From NCBI RefSeq assembly GCF_014534645.1, contig NZ_JACVQF010000199.1, positions 62,001 through 126,000 of the forward strand: a stretch of DNA of 64,000 bases. Reading direction: 5' to 3'. This DNA is from Streptomyces griseicoloratus (GTDB lineage Bacteria > Actinomycetota > Actinomycetes > Streptomycetales > Streptomycetaceae). Of the stretch, positions 26,478 through 34,577 are shown piece by piece. Each line of letters begins with the position of its first letter. Within the stretch, counting starts at the first letter, position 1. The notes beneath the pieces were generated by a model. That model was not told the DNA's origin, searched no databases, and saw nothing but the letters and a program-made list of their open reading frames with translations. The translations under genes and the position numbers were made by a program.

Positions 26478-27539
26478 TCACGAGCCTCTGCGCCGCAGCC
26501 GGCTCAGCAGGCCGCGCGGGCGCCGGGGCTCCTTGGGCCGCGGCCTCTCCGGCGCCGGGCCGGACGTGGCCGCTGCCGGTCGACGGGCCGAGTACGGTGC
26601 GGGGCCCGGCTCCCGTGCAGCGGCGGGGTGCGGCACCCGCCCGTGTTCGCGCGTCCTCTGAGCCGAGCGCGGCACGGCGAGGTGATCACGTGGCCTGGGG
26701 GCCGGCCGTGGCGCCGGACGCTGCTCTCGGGCGGTGTCCAGCTCGCGGGCCAGTTCCCGTCGGAGCCGGGCGGTCTCGTCCGGTTCGGCCGCCGTCATGA
26801 TCTCCTCGGCGATCTGCGCGGCCGGTGAGCCCGGCGAGCCGTGGGACGGTGAGGCCGGGCGGAACCTGCCGAGGTGAGACCGCTCGTACGGGTCCCTGAC
26901 GACCTCCGAGACCTCTACCGGATCGAGCAGCGACGCCACGGCCGCGGCGCGGGCCCAGGGGTCCTCGGCCTGGCCGAGCAGGAAACCCAGGTACCGGCCC
27001 CGCCAGTTGCGGGCGCGCAGGTCGAGTCCCTCCTTCAGCTGGTCCCGCAGTCCCTCGGGGGTACGGCCCTTGAGCAGCGGTGCGTTTGCGACGTCGGCCG
27101 CGAACCGCTCGATCTCTTCGGCCAGGTACATCCAGACGACGGCCCTGTACCGGTTGAGGTAGAAATTCACCGGGACCAGCAGCCCGAGTCGTGCGAGGCG
27201 GGTGAAGCGGTCCTTCGTCACCCCCATGAGGGCCGCGCCCTCCGTCGTGCCCACGGTCCGCGCACTGTCGCGCAGTGCCTGGGGGAATCCCTCCTGCGCG
27301 CGGATCCGCTCGATCTCGGACCGGGCGACGCGTCGGCCGCCTCCCCCTTCGTCGCGTACGGTGCGGATGCGTCCGAGGTACACCGCGATGTCGAACTCGC
27401 TGCGCCTCAGGCCCAGTTCCCGTGCCGCACGGCTCGGCGCGACCGGCGGGTCGTGCAGGGCGGTGATCCGCCCGGTCCCGTCCGCGGCCCGGTGCGTGGC
27501 TCCGCGCTCGGTCTGGTGCGTGATGAAGTTGCCGGACAT
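26478..27539 (-). CDS. DUF6397 family protein
   Basis: 353 residues. The N-terminal two-thirds (about 30-250) has LGLRRSEFDIAVYLGRIRTV, VARSEIERI and TTEGAALMGVTKDRFTRLARLGLLVPV, resembling two MerR/excisionase-like helix-turn-helix segments. It then has a helical region, and the C-terminal 110 residues are basic and proline-rich, probably disordered. This matches Streptomyces DUF6397 as I remember it. GGGAGAC precedes the ATG. It sits 136 bp downstream of a roadblock gene on the same strand. DNA binding is plausible but unproven. Confidence 0.75.
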   Translation of the reverse strand: MSGNFITHQTERGATHRAADGTGRITALHDPPVAPSRAARELGLRRSEFDIAVYLGRIRTVRDEGGGGRRVARSEIERIRAQEGFPQALRDSARTVGTTEGAALMGVTKDRFTRLARLGLLVPVNFYLNRYRAVVWMYLAEEIERFAADVANAPLLKGRTPEGLRDQLKEGLDLRARNWRGRYLGFLLGQAEDPWARAAAVASLLDPVEVSEVVRDPYERSHLGRFRPASPSHGSPGSPAAQIAEEIMTAAEPDETARLRRELARELDTAREQRPAPRPAPRPRDHLAVPRSAQRTREHGRVPHPAAAREPGPAPYSARRPAAATSGPAPERPRPKEPRRPRGLLSRLRRRGS

Positions 27540-27675
27540 GACGTCTCCCCCGTGGAGTGTGCGGGCCGGCGCTGTCCGCGCCCGCCTGACACAAGACCGT
27601 AGCCGCTTCCGCGGCATCCGTGGCAGACCTGTGGATAACTCCGCGGCCAACCCCACGGGGCCATGAATCCCCAGG

Positions 27676-28089
27676 TCAGAGATCTATGGACGAGGTCCGG
27701 TCCGGCTGCCGCGCATCGACGTCGAGGTGTTCGCCGACCCGGTTGACGAGCAGGGTCATCTCGTAGGCGATCTGACCGATGTCGGCATCCGCGCCGCTGA
27801 GCACGCACAGACAGCTGCCCGAGCCCGCCGCGGTCACGAACAGCACGGCGTCGTCGAACTCGACCATCGTCTGGCGGACCTGTCCGGCGCCGAAGTGGCG
27901 GCCCGAGCCCTTGGCCAGGCTGTGCAGTCCGGACGAGACGGCGGCCAGGTGCTCCGCGTCCTCGCGCCGCAGCCCGGTACTCGCTCCCGTCACCAGTCCG
28001 TCGTTGGACAGGACCAACGCGTGCCGCACATGTTCGACGCGTTCGGTCAGGTCGTCCAGCAGCCAGCCAAGTCCCTGCTTCTGCGCCAT
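27676..28089 (-). CDS. Roadblock/LC7 domain protein (second CvnB-like copy)
   Basis: 137 residues: LGWLLDDLTERVEHVRHALVLSNDGL, EDAEHLAAVSSGLHSLAKG, GSGSCLCVLSGADADIGQIAYEM, the Streptomyces CvnB pattern. In conservons this protein works with the CvnA kinase and CvnD GTPase in a membrane-associated switch. It is clearly paralogous to the cvnB at 29966-30403, but its own cvnA, cvnC and cvnD are missing; instead a DUF6397 gene follows. It is divergent from an F420-type oxidoreductase gene. Confidence 0.92.
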   Translation of the reverse strand: MAQKQGLGWLLDDLTERVEHVRHALVLSNDGLVTGASTGLRREDAEHLAAVSSGLHSLAKGSGRHFGAGQVRQTMVEFDDAVLFVTAAGSGSCLCVLSGADADIGQIAYEMTLLVNRVGEHLDVDARQPDRTSSIDL

Positions 28090-28193
28090 GTTCCGTTCTC
28101 CCCGTGTCGTCCCCGTGCGTTGTCTCCCCCTGGCCGGGGGATCTGCCAGCCAGCCTTCCCCACCCCCGGGCTCCGGGCAAGGAGGATGGGGTC

Positions 28194-28622
28194 ATGGCAC
28201 AGAAGATGAACGATGAGGAGTGGCGGGCGTTCGTCTCGTACGGCACCCGCACGGGAAAGCTCTCGACCGTCCGCGCGGACGGCAGTCCGCACGTGGCACC
28301 GATCTGGTTCCTGCTGGACGGGGACGAGGTGGTGTTCAACACCGGCAAGGAAACCGTGAAGGGGCGCAACCTGGCCCGTGACGGGCGGGTCGCCCTGTGC
28401 GTGGACGACGACCGGCCGCCCTTCGACTACGTCGTGCTCCAGGGCCGCGCCCGGATCTCGGAGGACCTGGACGATCTGCGGCACTGGGCCGCGCGCATCG
28501 GCGCCCGGTACATGGGTGAGGAACGCGCCGAGGAGTTCGGGGCCCGCAACGGCGTTCCCGGCGAACTCCTCGTCCGTGTCACGGTGGACAAGGTCCTGGC
28601 GCAGAAGGCCGTGGCGGACTGA
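28194..28622 (+). CDS. PPOX-class (pyridoxamine 5'-phosphate oxidase fold) F420/flavin-dependent oxidoreductase
   Basis: 142 residues with the split-barrel features GKLSTVRADGSPHVAPIWFLLDGDEVVFNT, KGRNLARDGRVALCVDDD and DYVVLQGRARI. This combination is typical of actinobacterial F420-binding PPOX proteins, although FMN or heme binding cannot be excluded. AAGGAGG lies well placed before the ATG. It is the only rightward gene inside the conservon area and converges with cvnD, with 29 bp between stops. Confidence 0.88.
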   Translation: MAQKMNDEEWRAFVSYGTRTGKLSTVRADGSPHVAPIWFLLDGDEVVFNTGKETVKGRNLARDGRVALCVDDDRPPFDYVVLQGRARISEDLDDLRHWAARIGARYMGEERAEEFGARNGVPGELLVRVTVDKVLAQKAVAD

Positions 28623-28651
28623 GCACGGCTCCGCGAGGCGGAGCGGTCCGG

Positions 28652-29257
28652 TCAGCCCACGGAGTCGAGCAGCCGGGCGGTGTGCATCCGCCCGGCGTAC
28701 TCGACGAGCCGGATCAGCACCTCCTTGCCCGAGTCGCGCTCCCGTGCGTCGCACAGCACCACGGGCGTTCCCGAGTCGAGGTCGAGGGCGCGCGAGACGT
28801 CCTCGGGGCCATAGCGGCGTGCGCCCGCGAAGCAGTTGACGGCGACCACGAACGGGATGCGCCGGTGCTCGAAGTAGTCCACCGCCGGGAAGCAGTCCTC
28901 CAGGCGCCGCGTGTCCGCGAGGACGACGGCTCCGAGGGCTCCCTGTGACAGCTCGTCCCACAGGAACCAGAAGCGGTCCTGGCCCGGCGTGCCGAAGAGG
29001 TAGAGGGAGAGTCCGGACCGGATGGTGATGCGCCCGAAGTCCATGGCGACGGTCGTGGTGACCTTCTGGTCGACGCCGTCGAGATCGTCCACCGACTGCC
29101 CGGCTTCGCTGAGCAGCTCCTCCGTGCGCAGCGGCCTGATCTCACTGACCGCGCCCACCAGGGTGGTCTTTCCCACGCCGAACCCTCCGGCGACCAGGAT
29201 CTTCAGCGCCAGTGCGGCTGTCTCGCCGTCCGTGGCTGCGGAGTGCTCGGTGACCAT
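28652..29257 (-). CDS. cvnD: Conservon small GTPase CvnD
   Basis: 201 residues. The P-loop is LVAGGFGVGKTTLVGAVSEI, the switch region includes VAMDFGRI and the G3 motif is GTPGQDRFWFLWDEL. The NKxD position is replaced by VAVNCFAG, as in other Streptomyces CvnD/MglA-like proteins. CvnD interacts with CvnB and CvnC at the membrane under control of CvnA. Unlike normal conservons, where cvnC and cvnD are adjacent or overlap, 275 bp separate it from cvnC. GAGAGAAG is its ribosome site. Confidence 0.94.
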   Translation of the reverse strand: MVTEHSAATDGETAALALKILVAGGFGVGKTTLVGAVSEIRPLRTEELLSEAGQSVDDLDGVDQKVTTTVAMDFGRITIRSGLSLYLFGTPGQDRFWFLWDELSQGALGAVVLADTRRLEDCFPAVDYFEHRRIPFVVAVNCFAGARRYGPEDVSRALDLDSGTPVVLCDARERDSGKEVLIRLVEYAGRMHTARLLDSVG

Positions 29258-29532
29258 CGATCACTTCTCTCGGGAGTGCGGGCATCGGCCGGCGTCCGTG
29301 CGTACGTGCCGCGGGAACACGGTGTCTGCGCGCGGGGCGTCGAAGCACGTGCGCGAAGCCTGCATGATGACAACTGCCAAACGCCGTCGCGGGGTTCGAC
29401 CGCTTTGTGCTCGATCGGGGCGATCAGCTGCGCGCGGATGTCCTTCAACCGTGCGCGAGCGGGCCCGGCGGGTGCCCGGTCGGTCATGAACGTTCATCTC
29501 TGACATGGCGTCTTGTCTGCTCCCCTCCTCCT
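29258..29532 (-). other. 275-bp insertion between cvnC and cvnD with a possible remnant ORF
   Basis: On the minus strand, from ATG 29487, about 39 codons (MTDRAPAGPARARLKDIRAQ onward) have normal GC-rich third positions. The frame then loses coding character and runs into cvnD. Another frame, 29261-29508, begins downstream of GGAGGAGGGGAG and ends two bases before cvnD, but its codon use is poor. The palindrome ATGAACGTTCAT lies at 29486-29497. It may be a decayed small gene or a long leader; no homologue is recognised. Confidence 0.4.
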
Positions 29533-29943
29533 CTACAGCGCGCGCAGTCCGTCGATCACTTCGCGCAGGATCCGTTCGTCGGGCAGCTGTGCGGGCGGTA
29601 CGGGGCGGCTGACGGTGACGGAGCCGAGTTCGACCAGGTCGCCCAGGAGCACCCTGACGACGCCCACCGGAAGGTCGGCGCCCGCCGCGAGTTCGGCGAC
29701 CGACTGGGTCTCCGTGCGGCACAGGTCGATCAGGGTCCGGTGTTCCGGTCCCAGCGCGGCCTCGTCGGCACCGGGTGCGCCGGGGTCCAGCGTGACGAGG
29801 GAGATGAGGTCGAATCGCACTCCGGCGGGGCCGGACCGGGTGCGTCCACCCGTCATCGCGTACGGGCGGACCAGCGGACCGGCCTCGCTGTCGTACCACT
29901 GGCTGCCCAGCCGGTCCGGGCCGCCCGTCATGTCCTCGGTCAT
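29533..29943 (-). CDS. cvnC: Conservon DUF742 protein CvnC
   Basis: 136 residues with the DUF742 pattern: GSQWYDSEAGPLVRPYAMTGGRTR, FDLISLVTLDP, EHRTLIDLCRTETQSVAELAA, LPVGVVRVLLGDLVELGSV and a terminal EVIDGLRAL. The central part looks like a winged helix. In conservons CvnC pairs with CvnB and CvnD. It begins 22 bp after the cvnB stop. Confidence 0.94.
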   Translation of the reverse strand: MTEDMTGGPDRLGSQWYDSEAGPLVRPYAMTGGRTRSGPAGVRFDLISLVTLDPGAPGADEAALGPEHRTLIDLCRTETQSVAELAAGADLPVGVVRVLLGDLVELGSVTVSRPVPPAQLPDERILREVIDGLRAL

Positions 29944-29965
29944 CTGTGCGGACCGCCCTCCCGGG

Positions 29966-30403
29966 TCATCCGGCGGCCGGCGGGCGCGCGGCGGCGCGCG
30001 GCGGCGTGTGGAGGTGCTCCCCGACGCGTCTGACCAGCCGTGCCATCTCGTAGGCCACCAGGCCGATGTCGGCCGTCACGGCGGTGAGGACGGCGAGGCA
30101 GGAGCCGTCGCCCGCGGCGGCCACGAACAGGAATCCCTCGTCCATCTCCACCATGGTCTGGCGCACGCCCCCGGCGCCGAAGTGCCGGCCCGCGCCCTTG
30201 GCCAGGCTGTGGAATCCGGAGGCGACCGCGGCCAGGTGCTCGGCGTCCTCGCGGCCGAGGCCGGTCGACGCGCCCACCGCGAGTCCGTCGTTCGACAGCA
30301 CCACGGCGTGCCGTACTTCGCCGACGCGCACGACCAGGTCGTCCAGCAGCCAGTCGAGTTCGCCGGACCGCTGGGCGGCCTTCATGCTCGGGTCCTGGAT
30401 CAT
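29966..30403 (-). CDS. cvnB: Conservon roadblock/LC7 protein CvnB
   Basis: 145 residues. The core is LDWLLDDLVVRVGEVRHAVVLSNDGL, EDAEHLAAVASGFHSLAKGAGRHFG, GDGSCLAVLTAVTADIGLVAYEM. The C-terminus is a short Pro/Ala tail. The start overlaps the cvnA stop (ATGA), so kinase and roadblock protein are made together. It probably acts as a regulator or activator of CvnD. Confidence 0.95.
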   Translation of the reverse strand: MIQDPSMKAAQRSGELDWLLDDLVVRVGEVRHAVVLSNDGLAVGASTGLGREDAEHLAAVASGFHSLAKGAGRHFGAGGVRQTMVEMDEGFLFVAAAGDGSCLAVLTAVTADIGLVAYEMARLVRRVGEHLHTPPRAAARPPAAG

Positions 30404-32922
30404 GCGGGGTCTCCTTCGCTGCTGTTGCCGCCGGCCGTCGGCGCGGGCGGGGTCGTGCGGCCGGGGTGCCTGCCGCCACCGCGCGTCCAGCCGTCTCTGT
30501 ACGCCGCCATGCGGTCCCGTACGAGCTCGGGGGTGCGGTCGTCGTCGCCGCGGGGCGGAGGGGGGGCGGGCTCCGCGGGTCGCCCGTCGCGTAGTTGAGG
30601 GGCGAGGCTGGCCTGCCGCACCCGTCGGGGCAGGTCGTCGGAGTCCGGGGAGCCGTCCTGGGGCCGGTGCAGTCGCAAGGCGGGGACTCCTGGGGGTGGG
30701 CTCGGCGCGGTGTTCTCCGCCGCGGCAGGGACGGGTGCCACCAGAGCCGGCCGGTTGGCCGCCGCCGCGACGGTCTCCTGGCGCGGGACGGGATCCGGCA
30801 CGCGCGCGTACACCGCCTCCTCGGTCCCTGGTGTCTCCTGCGCCTCACCGGTGGCGCGGTCCGCAGCACCACCGTGCAGAAGGGCGGTGGGCAGGAGGAC
30901 GACGGCGGTGGTGCCGCCGTAGGGCGAGGTCCGCAGGTGCACCTTGATGCCGTGCCGGGCCGCGAGCCGGCTCACCACGAACAGACCGAGCCGGTCGCTG
31001 TCGAACAGGTCGAGCGCCTCGGACTGGGCGATGCGGCGGTTGGCCTCGGCCAGCGTCTCCCTGCCCATGCCGAGCCCGCGGTCCTCCACTTCGACCGCGT
31101 AGCCGTTGCCGACGGGCTCACCGGTGACGCGCACGCGCGTGTGGGGCGGCGAGAACTGGGCGGCGTTCTCGATGATCTCGGCCAGGAGGTGGGTGAGGTC
31201 GGCGACGGCGGCCCCGGTGACGGAGGCCTCGGGAAGCTGACGCACCTCCACGCGCGCGTAGTCCTCGACTTCGGAGACGGCCGCCCGGACCACGTTCGTC
31301 AGGGAGACCGGCATGCGCCAGGCCCGTCCGGGTGCCGCGCCGGAGAGGATGATCAGGCTCTCGGCGTGGCGCCGCATCCGGGTGGTGAGGTGGTCCAGGC
31401 GGAAGAGGTCGCTCAGCTCGTTCGGATCGTCGGAGCGGCGTTCCATGCTGTCCAGGAGGCTCAGCTGGCGGTGGACGAGGATCTGGCTTCGGCGGGCGAG
31501 GTTGACGAAGACTCCGGAGATGCCGCTGGCGAGCTCGGCGCGTTCCACGGCGGCGCGCAGCGCGGCGCGGTGCACGGTGCCCAGTGCCTCCGCCACCTGG
31601 CCGGTCTCGTCCTCGGCGGGCGCCTTGGGCGGGGCCTCGGAGCGGATGTCGATCTCCTCGCCCGCACGCAGCCTCCGCATGGCCTCGGGGAGTTTGCGCC
31701 GGGCGATCTCCAGTGCGCTGTTGCGCAGGCTGATCAGCTCGACGACGAGGCCGCGCCCGATGCGGACGGAGATGACGAGCGAGGCGGCGACCGCGACGAG
31801 GCCGAGGAGGACTGCGGCCCCGGCCGGGGTGAGCACGCCCCGGGTGAAGGGATCGGCCCGGTCCGCGACTCCTCGCCCGGCGTCCTGTTCGATCGACCGC
31901 ATGCCGTCCTGTACGCGCGCGTGCGCCCGGTCCCAGGCGGCCCGGGGTGCCGCGGTGTCGAGGTTCCGTGCTCCCGGGCCACCGGAGAGCAACTTGTCCT
32001 CGGCGGCGCTCAGGGTCGCGTAGTCGCCGTCGGCGGCAAGGGCCTGCCAGGCGGCTCGTTCCGGTCCGCCCAGGTCGGCCACGGCCGACTCGGTGAGGGT
32101 GCGGCGTGTGGCGACCGCCCCGGTGAACAGCCGCAGCCGCTCACCGTCGAGCCCTCCGTCGAGGCGGGCGGCGGCGAGGACCGCGTCCTCCTGGGCCAGC
32201 GCCTCGCCCGCCCGTGAGAATTCGACCAGCACGCGCGCGTCGGAACCCGGACCGGCGTCCTGGATGCCGCTCAGCGCACCGCCCACCCCGAAGGCCGCCG
32301 AGATGGTCGTCGTGTACTGCCTGTACGTCTCCTCCCAGCCCGTTCGGCGGTCGAGCACGGCGCTGCGCAGGGGACCCAGCCGCTCGACGCCGCTGACGAA
32401 CTGCTCCAGCCGCCGGGCCACTCCGGCGGGCATTTCCTCGCTGTCGGCGACGGTGTTGCGCTCTCCGAGCCGCAGTTTCCGTACGGCCTCGTCCGTTCGG
32501 GAGGAGAGCTCCTTGTAGTCGCCGCGCGGCACCGCCGACGGGTCGGTGGCGTGGCGCACCGCGGCCGCGCGCTCTGCCTGCAGCGCGGCGACGGCGGCGC
32601 TCAGGGGAGACCGGACCTGGGTGTCCACGCGCTGCACCTGCCGCAGCCCTGAGATGTCCTGGGCGGTGGTGACGGTGGCGTACGCCCACAGGGCCAGAAG
32701 GGAGACGACCGGCACCATCAGCAGGCAGACGATCTTGGCGCGTACGGTGCGGGGCCGGACACGTCGGCGCCACGCGCGCGTGGGCGCCTGGTCCGGTGCC
32801 GCGTCCATGGCCTCCGACGGGCCCTCGTCGGCCGGTGGTCCGGCGTGCGCCCGTCGGCCGCGCACAGGTGGCGGGGACGGCGCCTCGGCGCCTGTGGCGT
32901 GGGTCGTACGGGGTGTAGGCAT
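30400..32922 (-). CDS. cvnA: Conservon sensor kinase-like protein CvnA (NIT sensor, HATPase)
   Basis: 840 residues. A charged N-terminus precedes membrane segment 1 (about 50-72, VCLLMVPVVSLLALWAYATV). A NIT-type extracytoplasmic sensor spans about 75-350 and membrane segment 2 plus HAMP-like linker about 355-440. The kinase region follows, with HATPase motifs EIIENAAQFSPPHTRV, VEDRGLGMG and DRLGLFVVSRLA. The C-terminal 150 residues are a disordered proline-rich tail. A canonical phospho-histidine box is not obvious, as in other CvnA proteins. It heads the conservon; the MHYT gene lies 61 bp upstream. Confidence 0.95.
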   Translation of the reverse strand: MPTPRTTHATGAEAPSPPPVRGRRAHAGPPADEGPSEAMDAAPDQAPTRAWRRRVRPRTVRAKIVCLLMVPVVSLLALWAYATVTTAQDISGLRQVQRVDTQVRSPLSAAVAALQAERAAAVRHATDPSAVPRGDYKELSSRTDEAVRKLRLGERNTVADSEEMPAGVARRLEQFVSGVERLGPLRSAVLDRRTGWEETYRQYTTTISAAFGVGGALSGIQDAGPGSDARVLVEFSRAGEALAQEDAVLAAARLDGGLDGERLRLFTGAVATRRTLTESAVADLGGPERAAWQALAADGDYATLSAAEDKLLSGGPGARNLDTAAPRAAWDRAHARVQDGMRSIEQDAGRGVADRADPFTRGVLTPAGAAVLLGLVAVAASLVISVRIGRGLVVELISLRNSALEIARRKLPEAMRRLRAGEEIDIRSEAPPKAPAEDETGQVAEALGTVHRAALRAAVERAELASGISGVFVNLARRSQILVHRQLSLLDSMERRSDDPNELSDLFRLDHLTTRMRRHAESLIILSGAAPGRAWRMPVSLTNVVRAAVSEVEDYARVEVRQLPEASVTGAAVADLTHLLAEIIENAAQFSPPHTRVRVTGEPVGNGYAVEVEDRGLGMGRETLAEANRRIAQSEALDLFDSDRLGLFVVSRLAARHGIKVHLRTSPYGGTTAVVLLPTALLHGGAADRATGEAQETPGTEEAVYARVPDPVPRQETVAAAANRPALVAPVPAAAENTAPSPPPGVPALRLHRPQDGSPDSDDLPRRVRQASLAPQLRDGRPAEPAPPPPRGDDDRTPELVRDRMAAYRDGWTRGGGRHPGRTTPPAPTAGGNSSEGDPA

Positions 32923-32983
32923 GGCCTCCTCGCTGGGTACTGGTCCGGGGGTTGCGTCCGGACCGTCGAAGCCCGGTCCGCCG

Positions 32984-33757
32984 CTAGCGGGTAGCGCCCT
33001 CGACGGGCTGCTGGGCGGAGGCGGACGCCTCGCGTTCCCCTGCCGTCGGCGACAGCGCGACGAAGGCCGAGGTCAGGAACAGGTAGGACCCGAGGCCGAC
33101 GGCGAGGGGGAAGATGAACTGCATCGCCGTGGCCCCGGGCAGGGCGTCGCCGGACGGCTCGACGCGCACGCCCACCGCGAACATTCCGGTGTAGTGCATG
33201 CTGCTCACCGCCGCCCCCATGATCAGTGAGGCGAGGGTGACCGCGACCGGCGACTTGATGTTGAGCGCCGCCCACAGGGCCGCCGTGGCGGCGGCGACGG
33301 CGATGAGGACGGAGAGTCCGACGAGCGCCGGGTCGTAGCTCACGTCGCCGTGCAGCCGCACGGCCGCCATGCCGAGGTAGTGCATGCTCGCGACGCCGAG
33401 GCCGGTGGTGAGTCCGCCGAGCAGGAGCGCCCGGCCGCGGTCACGGCCGTAGCCGACCGCGAAGACGCCGGCGCAGACGACGAGCATGGCGACGAACAGG
33501 CTCAGGACGGTGAGCGGCACGTCGTAGCGGATGTCGGTGCCGCTGACCCGGAAACCGAGCATGGCGACGAAGTGCATCGTCCAGATGCCCGTCCCGATCG
33601 CGGATGCCGCGGTCAGGAGCCAGTTGCGGCGCGAGCGTCCGGTGGCACCGAGGGCGCGCACGGTGCAGCGCAGTCCGAGGGCGGCGCCCGTACAGGCCAT
33701 CGCGTACGACAGCACGGGGGTCAGCCAGCCCAGAGCGGCGTGGTCCAGGTGTCCCAT
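32984..33757 (-). CDS. MHYT-domain integral membrane sensor protein
   Basis: 257 residues, seven predicted membrane spans. Three MHYT signatures are visible: M61-H62-F63 (TMHFVAM), M125-H126-Y127 (SMHYLGM) and M187-H188-Y189 (SMHYTGM). They are proposed to bind copper and sense oxygen, CO or NO. No GGDEF, EAL or kinase output domain is attached, so an output partner is needed. It lies 61 bp upstream of cvnA on the same strand and may feed the conservon (inference). Confidence 0.93.
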   Translation of the reverse strand: MGHLDHAALGWLTPVLSYAMACTGAALGLRCTVRALGATGRSRRNWLLTAASAIGTGIWTMHFVAMLGFRVSGTDIRYDVPLTVLSLFVAMLVVCAGVFAVGYGRDRGRALLLGGLTTGLGVASMHYLGMAAVRLHGDVSYDPALVGLSVLIAVAAATAALWAALNIKSPVAVTLASLIMGAAVSSMHYTGMFAVGVRVEPSGDALPGATAMQFIFPLAVGLGSYLFLTSAFVALSPTAGEREASASAQQPVEGATR

Positions 33758-33900
33758 GGCCCCGGGACGCTAGTCCGGGCAGGGGCGCACAACAGGGGCG
33801 CATTTCGAAAGGTGCTGGGATATGACGGAGAGATGTGCTGGAACGATCGCGTCCCGCTCGAACGTGTGCGCTGAGGTGTCATCCGTGCCGGTGAGGGATC

Positions 33901-34509
33901 ATGCGGAACATGAGCGACGACCACACACACGTCCAGGAATTCTTCACCGCCCGTGCCGCCGACTGGGACAGCCGGTTCCCCGACGACGCACCCGCCTACG
34001 CGGCGGCGGTCGCCGAGCTCGGTCTGCGCCCGGGGGACCGCGTGCTCGACGCGGGCTGCGGCACCGGACGCGCCCTGCCGCCGCTGCGGGCGGCCGTAGG
34101 GCCTTCGGGAGTGGTCGTGGGGGCGGATCTGACGCCTGCCATGCTCCAGGCCGCCGTACGCGCCGGCAGGGACCGTGACGGACGGCTGCTGCTGGCCGAC
34201 GTCACCGCGTTGCCGCTGCGTTCGCGCTCGCTCGACGCCGTGTTCGCGGCGGGCCTCGTCGCACATCTGCCGGACCCCGCCGGAAACCTGCGGGAGTTGG
34301 CGCGCGTCGTGCGTCCCGGTGGTGTGCTGGCGCTGTTCCACCCGATCGGAAGGGCGGCGCTGGCGGCCCGGCAGGGGCGGCGGATCACCCCCGACGACCT
34401 GCGTGCCGAGCCCAACCTGCGCCCGCTGCTGGCCGGTTCCGGATGGCGCATGACGTCGTACGTCGACGAGGACGCCCGGTTCCTGGCCCTGGCAGTCCGG
34501 GAGGGCTGA
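33901..34509 (+). CDS. Class I SAM-dependent methyltransferase
   Basis: 202 residues. Motif I VLDAGCGTGRALPPL binds SAM, followed by VVVGADLTPAMLQAA, ADVTALPLRSRSLDAVFAAG and RELARVVRPGGVLALFHP, the UbiE/methyltransferase-11 pattern. ATG 33901 follows GTGAGGG; ATG 33910 is an alternative. No partner gene indicates the substrate. Divergent from the MHYT gene, convergent with the MpaB-like gene. Confidence 0.9.
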   Translation: MRNMSDDHTHVQEFFTARAADWDSRFPDDAPAYAAAVAELGLRPGDRVLDAGCGTGRALPPLRAAVGPSGVVVGADLTPAMLQAAVRAGRDRDGRLLLADVTALPLRSRSLDAVFAAGLVAHLPDPAGNLRELARVVRPGGVLALFHPIGRAALAARQGRRITPDDLRAEPNLRPLLAGSGWRMTSYVDEDARFLALAVREG

Positions 34510-34577
34510 TCCGGTCGGCCCTGTCCCGTGACGGCCGCCGCCGCAGGGGGCCGGCGCTCCGCGGTGGCACGACCGGT

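Noticed and set aside
29261-29508. 81-codon ORF with a good ribosome site ending next to cvnD
   Set aside because: Third codon positions are rich in A/T compared with all neighbours; the other frame from 29487 has better coding character, so neither is called a gene.
28652-33757. GTPase/roadblock/kinase cluster as a novel defence or motility system
   Set aside because: Gene content and order match the known Streptomyces conservons; only the MHYT neighbour and the cvnC-cvnD gap are unusual.
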